A stretch of 13,758 nt of DNA from an uncultured Archangium sp. (lineage in GTDB: Bacteria > Myxococcota > Myxococcia > Myxococcales > Myxococcaceae), in assembly GCA_946479335.1 (NCBI GenBank), contig CAMLFP010000123.1, positions 1 to 13,758 of the forward strand, read 5' to 3'. Of the stretch, positions 1-5,731 are shown piece by piece (position 1 is the stretch's first letter; each line of letters starts with the position of its first letter). Below the pieces are notes generated by a model. It made no database searches. It worked only from the letters and a program-made list of their open reading frames with translations, and was not told where the DNA came from. The position numbers were made by a program, and so were the translations under genes.

Positions 1-1
1 C

Positions 2-133
2 GAGGGCGCTGACGGGCTCGGCCTCGGGCTGTCGCTGGTGCGGCGCATCGCCGAGAGCCACGGCGGCGCGGCGTGGGCGAAAAACCGAGACGGTGGCGGC
101 GCGCGCGTGGGCTTCTCCATCGCCCGCGGCTGA
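2..133 (+). CDS. Sensor histidine kinase, C-terminal fragment (5' end outside window)
   Basis: The frame starting at base 2 is open from the window edge to a TGA at 131-133 and encodes 43 residues. They contain the G2 ATP-lid motif of HATPase_c domains (DGLGLGLSLVRRIAESHGG, residues 4-22) followed by the usual closing strands ending GFSIARG. This is the typical end of a histidine kinase that phosphorylates a partner response regulator. The sensor, dimerisation and N/G1 boxes lie upstream of the window, so its input cannot be inferred. Its stop lies 6 bp from the stop of the convergent gene, leaving no room for a long terminator. I am confident of the family but not of the partner. Confidence 0.85.
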   Translation, partial: EGADGLGLGLSLVRRIAESHGGAAWAKNRDGGGARVGFSIARG

Positions 134-139
134 CGTCTC

Positions 140-1390
140 CTATTTCGACGACAAGATGTTCGCGACGCACATCTCGTCGGCGCTGCCTTCACCCCAGTTC
201 ACGTCGTTGGCGCCGGCGGCGTTGTCGAAGGTGCACCTCACGCGGAGCTGATCTCCCGGCTCGAAGCGCACCGGCTCCGCGAGCTGGTACTCGTTCTGCC
301 AGTGGAAATCCCAATCGGGGATGTTGAGCACCTGCACGCGGCCGGTCGGCTTCACGAGCCACACCTCGCCGACGCGCCCCAGCGAGTGCATGTGGAACAT
401 CACCGCCTCGATGTTGAAGCCGTTCGTGGTGTCGAGCGGTGAGCCCAGCAACGAGAAGAACGCGCGCGGGTCATCGGCCCAGGTGAAAGTGGCCTCCTTC
501 CCCGCGGGGATGTTCATGCCGCCCGCGACCCACGCGGCATCGAGCGCCGGCTGGTACGCCAGCTCGCGCGTGACGGAGTCGGCGATGGAGAACTGCATCG
601 AGGTCTGGTCTTCCACCGGGTTCGGCGTCGACGCGAGGTTGTAGTGGACCTGCATGACGAGCATCGTGCCCGGCTCCACGCGAATGCCGCCGCCGCGCGG
701 GAACGTGGTGCCCGAGTACCCGGGGATCCACGCCGTGAGTTGATTCACCGCGAACTGCTGCGGGCGATCTCCGAACGGGCCGCCGAAGCAGTCGTAGCCG
801 GGCGTCGCGTCCTCCGCGTCCCACTGGGGCGGGTACTGCGCGGCGTCGGGCGGCACGAGGTACAGCGCGATGTGGTGCACCTGCGAGGTGACGCCGGGGA
901 GCGCATTCACCCCGGTGACGAACTGCGTCTGCGCGCCGGGCCAGGTCAGCACGAAGCAGCGGTAGTCATCGGGGTGCTTCGTGGGCAGGTACGGCTGCGG
1001 CATCTGCAGCGTGAGGTCGACGCGCTCGATGCCGCCTCCCACCGGTGCGATCGCCGCGCCCGGCTTCTTCGCGTCACCTTCGACCGGGTGCTGCGCCCAG
1101 CTCACGATGGCGGCCTTCTGCGCGTCGGTGAGCGACGGGTTGCGGAGGTAGCTCACGTCGGTCGGCGCCGCTTTCCACGGAGGCATGCGGCCGCTCGACA
1201 CCGCGTCGGCGATGACCGCCGCGTGCGCCTTCGCGTCGTCGTACGTGACCAGCGGGAAGGGCGCGACGCCGCCGGTGACGTGGCAGTTCGTGCAGCGCGC
1301 ATCGAGGATGGGCTTCACGTCTTGTGAATAGGTCGGGCCGGTCTGACACGCGGCGAAGGCGAGGAGGAGCGACGCGGTGAACCAGCGCAT
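140..1390 (-). CDS. Lipoprotein with mono-haem cytochrome c domain fused to copper type II (PHM/DBH-like) monooxygenase
   Basis: 416 residues from ATG at 1390. The frame stays open upstream to 2035, but this Met begins a clear lipoprotein signal (hydrophobic residues 4-14, then Cys15 in an FAAC lipobox), so I start here. Cytochrome domain: CTNCH haem site at 33-37 and a GRMPPW motif at 67-72 whose Met69 is the likely axial ligand. Monooxygenase domain, about 120-416: His172-His173 and His249 match the CuH site. His333-x-His335 and Met407 (in DEMC) match the CuM site. The spacings resemble those of peptidylglycine and dopamine-beta hydroxylases, so all six copper ligands are present. The family hydroxylates C-H bonds using O2 and external electrons; the fused haem may supply them (inference). 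The substrate is unknown. It is probably anchored on the periplasmic or outer face of the envelope. Confidence 0.88.
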   Translation of the reverse strand: MRWFTASLLLAFAACQTGPTYSQDVKPILDARCTNCHVTGGVAPFPLVTYDDAKAHAAVIADAVSSGRMPPWKAAPTDVSYLRNPSLTDAQKAAIVSWAQHPVEGDAKKPGAAIAPVGGGIERVDLTLQMPQPYLPTKHPDDYRCFVLTWPGAQTQFVTGVNALPGVTSQVHHIALYLVPPDAAQYPPQWDAEDATPGYDCFGGPFGDRPQQFAVNQLTAWIPGYSGTTFPRGGGIRVEPGTMLVMQVHYNLASTPNPVEDQTSMQFSIADSVTRELAYQPALDAAWVAGGMNIPAGKEATFTWADDPRAFFSLLGSPLDTTNGFNIEAVMFHMHSLGRVGEVWLVKPTGRVQVLNIPDWDFHWQNEYQLAEPVRFEPGDQLRVRCTFDNAAGANDVNWGEGSADEMCVANILSSK

Positions 1391-1480
1391 GGCCGCGCAA
1401 AGTACAGAGCCCCGTGGAGATTTCACGGCTCCGTGCGTCGCATTCGCGTGAATCCGAGGCGGCGAGTAGAAACCGGCGCG

Positions 1481-2041
1481 ATGAAGTTGTTCGACACCAT
1501 CGGTGAGTTTCTGCGCACGCTCTTCGTGCCTGGCGAGGCTCCGAAGAAGGCGCCGAAGCCTGGCGCGCAGACGCACGGTGGGTTCCGTGACGGCTTCGAG
1601 AAGGCGGCGGGCCAGCGGGTGAACCTCACCGGCGTCGCGCCCGCGATGATCGTCGTGCCCGAGGAGAAGCCTGACCTCACGTCGCAGCCCGACAACGACT
1701 TCGTGGCGTCGCTCGATGATCTCCCGCTCGACGCGGCGCCGCCGGTTGAGGAGGCGGCCGCACCGTCGTCGAACGAGTCGCCGCCGCTTCAGTCTTCGCT
1801 GACTGAGGTCGCTGTGACCGAGGTCGCGCGCACTGAGGCTCCCTCGACTGAGGCGCCACCCACTGAGGTCTTCACGACTGAGGTTGCGGCGACTGAGGGT
1901 GCGTCGACGCAGGCTGCGAGCACCGAGCCCTCGACGACCGCAGCTGAATCCGCGCTGGCGCATCCCGTGGAAAGCGAACCTGCGCCCGACGCCTCTGAGC
2001 CGCCGAGCGATCCGCAGCTTCAGGAGAAGCTGCACTCGTGA
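1481..2041 (+). CDS. Hypothetical protein with T-E-[VA]-x-x pentad repeats
   Basis: 186 residues from ATG at 1481; a GTG at 1433 would add 16 Arg-rich residues and is less likely. I do not recognise the family. The N-terminus (MKLFDTIGEFLRTLFVPGEA) looks like an amphipathic helix. It is followed by a moderately conserved-looking stretch (residues about 30-62, with Gly-Gly-Phe and a hydrophobic AMIVVP). Beyond residue 63 the chain is acidic, Pro/Ala/Thr/Ser-rich and probably disordered, with nine pentads at 108-152. There is no signal peptide or membrane segment, so it is probably cytoplasmic or associated with the inner membrane face through the N-terminal helix. The gene is divergent from the haem-copper lipoprotein across a 90-bp gap and convergent with the urea transporter, so it is monocistronic. 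It could be a linker or scaffold protein; I infer no function. Confidence 0.72.
   Translation: MKLFDTIGEFLRTLFVPGEAPKKAPKPGAQTHGGFRDGFEKAAGQRVNLTGVAPAMIVVPEEKPDLTSQPDNDFVASLDDLPLDAAPPVEEAAAPSSNESPPLQSSLTEVAVTEVARTEAPSTEAPPTEVFTTEVAATEGASTQAASTEPSTTAAESALAHPVESEPAPDASEPPSDPQLQEKLHS
1802..1936 (+). repeat. Nine-unit 15-bp in-frame tandem repeat
   Basis: Nine contiguous 15-bp units, each starting with a variant of ACTGAGG (ACT/ACC/ACG then GAG or CAG), encode the pentad T-E-[V/A/G/P]-x-x inside the hypothetical gene at 1481-2041. Units 1-7 keep ACYGAGG strictly; units 8 and 9 are degenerate. The period is a multiple of three, so copy-number change would not shift the frame. The antisense strand of the same repeat reads as an LSxxxLS pentad that mimics a pentapeptide-repeat protein. 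Confidence 0.85.
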
Positions 2042-2048
2042 TGACCCG

Positions 2049-2061
2049 CGGCGGTGCGCCG
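2049..2061. terminator. Weak candidate bidirectional hairpin between convergent genes
   Basis: The 26-bp gap between the convergent stops at 2041 and 2068 contains CGGCG-gtg-CGCCG, a perfect 5-bp GC stem with a 3-base loop. There is no T-tract on either side, so it does not meet the intrinsic terminator pattern. It is listed only because it sits exactly where a shared terminator is expected. Confidence 0.25.
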
Positions 2062-2067
2062 TTCAGC

Positions 2068-2979
2068 TCAGCGAAGCGGCCGCATTCTGTAGGAACAGGT
2101 GATGGCCACGAAGGGCGCGGTGAGCATCGGCAGTTGCCAGTGCAACGCTGCCCAACTCATCGCGGTCGCGACGAGTGATGCGAGGCACACCACGACGAAC
2201 CCGCGGTGCATCTGCCACACAGCGATGGCGGTGAGCACCGCGTTGAACCCCAGGAGTCCTTCAGAAAAGCCCGGGCTCGGAAACATGACCCCGCACCCGA
2301 CCGTGAGGAGAGACACGACCCCTGCGACCACTCCCTCGCGCCACGAGCCCGCGAAGATGCCGATCAGACACACCGCCCCGGAGAGCGTCCCGCCGAGGAA
2401 GACGACCTCGCCGATGTGTCGCAACGCGATGGCGGTCACATGCTCCGGCGCTTCGAGGGGTGTCGACGCATTCCGAGGAAGCACCGCGAGCATCACCCAC
2501 GCGCACGCCACGAACGGCGCGGTGAAGACCGCCACGCCATGACGGCGCGCGACATCAAAGAGCGCCGTCGCGCTCAGCACGGCGGCAGCGCCGGTCGCCA
2601 GCACGAGCGGAGTCGGCTCGAAGAGCGCCGCGGTCGCCAGCGCAACGAGCGCACCGTTGAACCCGTAGAGCCCATCGTCGAGCGCCTCGCGGGGAGCACG
2701 CAGCAGCCGACCCATGAGAAAACCGAGCGCGCTCCCGAGGAGCGCAGCGAACGCAAACCGCAGCGAACCGAGCGCCAACGCGAGAAGGAACAAGCACCCC
2801 GAGAGCCAGGAGCGCTGCAGGAAGATCTGCCCGACTCCACGAAGAACAGCGATCACGCGAGAGCCCTCTACCGCGAGGTACGCGCGGGTTCGATTCAGGA
2901 GCGATGCCGGGCGTTTCGACCGATCTCGAACTCGCGGAGAATCAGCGCCCATGATGCGCCGCTGCGCCTCGTCGAGCAC
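2068..2979 (-). CDS. Urea transporter (UT family)
   Basis: 303 residues from GTG at 2979; an ATG at 2952 would give a protein 9 residues shorter, and neither start has a strong ribosome site. This is a channel-like urea transporter of the inner membrane. The family's internal duplication is visible. Half 1 has LRGVGQIFLQ (46-55), GLYGFNGALVALA (103-115) and FTAPFV (152-157). Half 2 has LRHIGEVVFL (186-195), GLLGFNAVLTAIAV (241-254) and LTAPFV (286-291). The Asn in each GFN loop and the paired hydrophobic spans are as expected, and the length is normal for bacterial members. It is the last gene of the leftward run, 29 bp after the 86-aa orphan gene, so it is probably co-transcribed with the two-component system. 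No urease or nickel gene is visible here. Family assignment is firm; urea specificity rather than another small amide is inferred. Confidence 0.9.
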   Translation of the reverse strand: MLDEAQRRIMGADSPRVRDRSKRPASLLNRTRAYLAVEGSRVIAVLRGVGQIFLQRSWLSGCLFLLALALGSLRFAFAALLGSALGFLMGRLLRAPREALDDGLYGFNGALVALATAALFEPTPLVLATGAAAVLSATALFDVARRHGVAVFTAPFVACAWVMLAVLPRNASTPLEAPEHVTAIALRHIGEVVFLGGTLSGAVCLIGIFAGSWREGVVAGVVSLLTVGCGVMFPSPGFSEGLLGFNAVLTAIAVWQMHRGFVVVCLASLVATAMSWAALHWQLPMLTAPFVAITCSYRMRPLR

Positions 2980-3008
2980 CGGCCGCCATCAAGCGATGCG
3001 CGACGTCG

Positions 3009-3269
3009 TCAGCTCAACACCTTGAGCGGCTGGCCTTCGCGTTTCTTGAGACCGGTCGATTCCGGGCCGTCGGTCTCGAGGCCGAGCGCCATCTCCAGCA
3101 GGTCGAGCAGCTGCGCGCGCGAGTCGACGTCGTCGGGTGCCATCACCACCAGCTCCACGGGGAGCCGGTCTTCGGGCTTCACGGGCTCTGCTTCGAGCGC
3201 CTTGCCGTCGGGGCCGAGGTCTTCGACGAGCAGGTCTCCATCGCGATGAATCGAGTAGCGGCGGTACAT
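3009..3269 (-). CDS. Orphan 86-residue hypothetical protein in two-component operon
   Basis: 86 residues from ATG at 3269, chosen because AAAGGTGA lies a proper distance upstream. A GTG at 3287 overlaps the regulator's TGA as GTGA and would add six residues. I do not recognise the family. The chain is acidic in the middle and ends in a basic tail (TGLKKREGQPLKVLS). The start (MYRRYSIHRDGDLLVEDLGPDG) looks like beta strands and the DSRAQLLDLLEMALGLE segment like a helix. There is no signal peptide or transmembrane segment, so it is cytoplasmic. It sits between the response regulator and the urea transporter, and translation is probably coupled to the regulator. A role as a small adaptor of the pathway is possible but unsupported. 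Confidence 0.75.
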   Translation of the reverse strand: MYRRYSIHRDGDLLVEDLGPDGKALEAEPVKPEDRLPVELVVMAPDDVDSRAQLLDLLEMALGLETDGPESTGLKKREGQPLKVLS

Positions 3270-3283
3270 GAGCGCGTCACCTT

Positions 3284-3967
3284 TCACACGTCGAAGCGGT
3301 AGCCAAGCCCGCGCACTGTCCGAAAGTGTTTGGGGTCATCGGGGTCGGGCTCGAACTTCGCGCGCAGCTGGCTGACGAAGTTGTCGACGGTGCGCGCGGT
3401 GCCCTCGTAGCCGTAGCCCCACGCGCCGGAGAGCAGCTCGTCGCGGGTGTACGTCTTGCCGGGGTTGCGCACGAAGAGCTCCAGCAGCTTGAACTCCTGC
3501 GCGGTCAGCTCCACCGGCTGGCCGGCGCGCGAGACGGTCTTGGCGTTCAGGTCGACCACCGTGTCGGAGAACGTCACGCTCGCCTCGTCGCGCACGCGCC
3601 GCCGCAGCACCGCGCGGATGCGCGCCAGCAGCTCCTGCAACCCGAAGGGCTTCACCACGTAGTCATCGGCGCCGAGGTTGAGGCCCATCACGCGGTCGGT
3701 CTCCACGCCCTTGGCCGAGAGCACCACCACCGGCACGGTGTTGTTGCGGCGCTTCAACTCCTCCAGCACCTCGAAGCCGTTCATCTGCGGCAGCATGACG
3801 TCGAGCACCAGCAGGTCGGGGCGTTCGTCCAACACCTTCTGCAGCCCGGTGCGGCCGTCTTGCGCCTGCAGCACCTCGTAGCCTTCGAAGCGGAGGTTCA
3901 TCGACAACCCGGTGAGGATCGACAGGTCGTCTTCAACCACGAGAATGCGGAGTTTCTGTTCGCTCAT
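3284..3967 (-). CDS. OmpR/PhoB-family DNA-binding response regulator
   Basis: 227 residues from ATG at 3967; this start forms an ATGA overlap with the kinase stop and avoids an implausible 22-residue extension. Receiver domain (1-120): acidic pocket Glu12/Asp13/Asp14, phospho-acceptor Asp56 in LVLDVMLP, Ser84 and Lys106 in VVKPF. The effector domain (about 130-227) is a winged helix of the OmpR type, with TAQEFKLLELF, a Pro-Gly-Lys-x-Tyr-Thr-Arg-Asp-Glu-Leu stretch, TVDNFVSQLRAKFE and the closing VRGLGYRFD. It is phosphorylated by the kinase encoded immediately upstream and acts as a transcription factor. Its targets may include its own operon and the divergent genes from 5732, given the inverted repeat between them (inference). 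Key residues are intact and the length is standard. Confidence 0.96.
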   Translation of the reverse strand: MSEQKLRILVVEDDLSILTGLSMNLRFEGYEVLQAQDGRTGLQKVLDERPDLLVLDVMLPQMNGFEVLEELKRRNNTVPVVVLSAKGVETDRVMGLNLGADDYVVKPFGLQELLARIRAVLRRRVRDEASVTFSDTVVDLNAKTVSRAGQPVELTAQEFKLLELFVRNPGKTYTRDELLSGAWGYGYEGTARTVDNFVSQLRAKFEPDPDDPKHFRTVRGLGYRFDV

Positions 3968-5481
3968 GCAGCCACCGGGAGGTGAATGCGGAAGGTAGAG
4001 CCCTCGCCCGGCGTGCTGTCGACCGAAATCCACCCGTCGTGGGCCTGCACGATGCGCTGCGCGATGGAGAGGCCCAGCCCCGAGCCCTCGGTGTCGCGCG
4101 AGAGCAGCGAGTCGACCCGGTAGAAGCGATCGAAGATGCGCTTCTGCTCCGAGCGGGGGATGCCGACGCCGTGGTCCTGCACCTCGAGCACCACGAACTC
4201 ACCGTCGAGCACCGCCCGCAGCGCGATGCGCTTGTCGTCGGGCCTCGAGTACTTGTACGCGTTCTGCAGCAGGTTGAGCAGCGCGCCGGCCAGCGCGTCG
4301 CGGTCGACCTCGATGGAGGGCAGGTTGGGCTCCACCGTCACCGTCAGGTCGTGCGCGGTGCCGATGCGCTGCGCGGCGAAGGCGGCCACCGACGAGTCGA
4401 CGAGCTCCTGCGGCGTCATGCGCGACTTCTCGTAGCGCTTCTTGCCGCTCTCGATGCGCGACCAGTCGAGCACCGACTCGATCATCCCCGAGAGGCGCGC
4501 GGTCTCCTTCGAGAGGAGGTCGAGCACCGTCTGCATCTCCGCGGGCTCTTTGACGCGGCCCAGCGCCAGCATCTCGATGAACATGCGGATGGAGGTCAGC
4601 GGCGTGCGCAATTCGTGCGAGACGAGCGAGACGAAGTCGGTCTTGAGCCGGGAGATCTGCGCTTCGCGGTACAGCGTGCGCGCCGTGTAGATGACCCCCA
4701 GCACCAGCGTCGCGTAGAAGAGCCCGAGCAGCACCGAGTAGATGACGCGGTTGCGCGTCGACGCGGCGGCCACCGGGTCTTCGCCCGTCGCCTGCACCAC
4801 GAGGCGGAGGTCCTGCAGCGGCGCGGGCAGCAGCGTGCTCGAGAGCTCCGGGGGCCCCAGCGCGGCCTCGCGCACCTCCGACACGTTGGAGAGCAGCCGG
4901 GCGAACACGCCCTCCGGCGGCGCCTCCTTCTTCACCGGCAGCAACACGAAGACCGCCTCTTCTCCGCTGGGCGTCACGCTGGCGCCGACGTCTTTCACCA
5001 GCGCCGCGACCGCGGCCGGGTCGAGCTGCGCGCCGACGATGTGGTCGCCCGCGTGCACCGCCGCGAGCAGGAAGGTGCCCTGCGGCGAGGTGACCGAGAA
5101 GACCAGCGGCTTGTCGGGGATCTCCGAAAGCTCCGCGCCCAGCGCCTTCACCGCGTTCACCAGCCGCGCGTCGGTCGAGACGACCTCGCCGCCCTTCGAC
5201 GTGAAGCCGATGCCGGTCAGCTTCCGGCCGCCGCTCTCCAGCACCAGCGGCTCCGTCGACACCACGCTCGCGCGGTCCAACGTCGTGAGCAGCGCCCCCT
5301 GCGCCTGGGAGAGCCGCGCCGCCCACGTCGCCTCGAGCCGCTTCTCCACCGCCGCGCGCTCGTTCACGATGGCCATCACCCCGAAGCCCGAGAGCCCCGC
5401 CGACGGCAGCACCACGAGCAAGATGAGGAGCGTGAACGTGCGCCGGAACGAGAGGAACTCTGGCGTGCGCGGCGCGGCCAT
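3964..5481 (-). CDS. Membrane sensor histidine kinase with periplasmic domain, no HAMP
   Basis: 505 residues from ATG at 5481 (AAGAAG just upstream; a GTG at 5499 would add six residues). Order of segments: first membrane span about 15-38; periplasmic sensor region about 40-243 with no recognised motif; second span about 246-268. Directly after this come HisKA with the phospho-acceptor His289 in FVSLVSHELRTPL, the N box near Asn407 (LLNLLQNAYKYS), G1 DHGVGI (436-441), the F box FDRFYR and G2 GSGLGLSIA (466-474). The link from span 2 to HisKA is only about 15 residues, so a HAMP module is absent. It is an inner-membrane kinase for the regulator whose gene it overlaps. The signal is unknown; a urea or nitrogen signal would fit the operon but is only a guess. 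Confidence 0.95.
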   Translation of the reverse strand: MAAPRTPEFLSFRRTFTLLILLVVLPSAGLSGFGVMAIVNERAAVEKRLEATWAARLSQAQGALLTTLDRASVVSTEPLVLESGGRKLTGIGFTSKGGEVVSTDARLVNAVKALGAELSEIPDKPLVFSVTSPQGTFLLAAVHAGDHIVGAQLDPAAVAALVKDVGASVTPSGEEAVFVLLPVKKEAPPEGVFARLLSNVSEVREAALGPPELSSTLLPAPLQDLRLVVQATGEDPVAAASTRNRVIYSVLLGLFYATLVLGVIYTARTLYREAQISRLKTDFVSLVSHELRTPLTSIRMFIEMLALGRVKEPAEMQTVLDLLSKETARLSGMIESVLDWSRIESGKKRYEKSRMTPQELVDSSVAAFAAQRIGTAHDLTVTVEPNLPSIEVDRDALAGALLNLLQNAYKYSRPDDKRIALRAVLDGEFVVLEVQDHGVGIPRSEQKRIFDRFYRVDSLLSRDTEGSGLGLSIAQRIVQAHDGWISVDSTPGEGSTFRIHLPVAA

Positions 5482-5579
5482 GCGCAGCTTCTTACACACC
5501 GCGTCGTCACTTTCCCGTCTGCGCGCGGTGAACCCCCTGCTTCTTCACGCCGCAAATTCGGCACACGCCGTGCAAAGCG

Positions 5580-5595
5580 GCCCGGCGCTTCGGGC
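5580..5595. other. Small GC hairpin in divergent intergenic region
   Basis: GCCCG-gcgctt-CGGGC forms a 5-bp perfect stem with a 6-base loop in the leader of the leftward kinase operon (or upstream of the rightward operon). It has no T-tract. In DNA this GC-rich a stem of this size may be chance. Confidence 0.2.
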
Positions 5596-5638
5596 AGTCT
5601 CCGAGGCGACGCAGGGCCGGGGTGGAGCGATGGCGTGA

Positions 5639-5672
5639 CACGGCTGACAGGGGCGTGCATGTCAGGGCCGTG
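5639..5672. promoter_or_regulatory. Long inverted repeat in divergent promoter region, candidate operator
   Basis: The left arm CACGGCTGACA (5639-5649) and the right arm TGTCAGGGCCGTG (5660-5672) pair over 11 bp with a two-base GG bulge in the right arm, around a 10-base spacer. The core CTGACA-N10-TGTCAG is perfect. The site lies in the 250-bp region between the divergent kinase operon (start 5481) and the di-haem lipoprotein gene (start 5732), about 60 bp before the latter. The symmetry and position suit binding of a dimeric regulator that could control both units; a leader RNA hairpin is the alternative. Which protein binds, if any, cannot be told from sequence. Confidence 0.45.
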
Positions 5673-5731
5673 CCGGGCAGACTCACCAGTTGGTCGCAGC
5701 GCAACGACTTTCAAAAGCAGGGGAACCTCAC

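Noticed and set aside
140..2035. A single 631-aa minus-strand protein fusing a pentapeptide-repeat-like, Arg-rich N-terminus to the haem-copper domain
   Set aside because: The N-terminal 215 residues are antisense to the repeat gene at 1481-2041, have poor codon character for this genome, and are followed by a complete lipoprotein signal peptide at 1390.
2206..3249. Long plus-strand frame (347 aa) opposite the urea transporter and the orphan
   Set aside because: The product is Arg/Glu/His-rich low complexity, with no domain, and lies antisense to a well-supported transporter.
5507..5704. 65-aa minus-strand frame with a CRICG motif in the intergenic region
   Set aside because: Only two cysteines near each other, no ribosome site and mixed codon use; it covers the inverted repeat, so a regulatory region is the better explanation.
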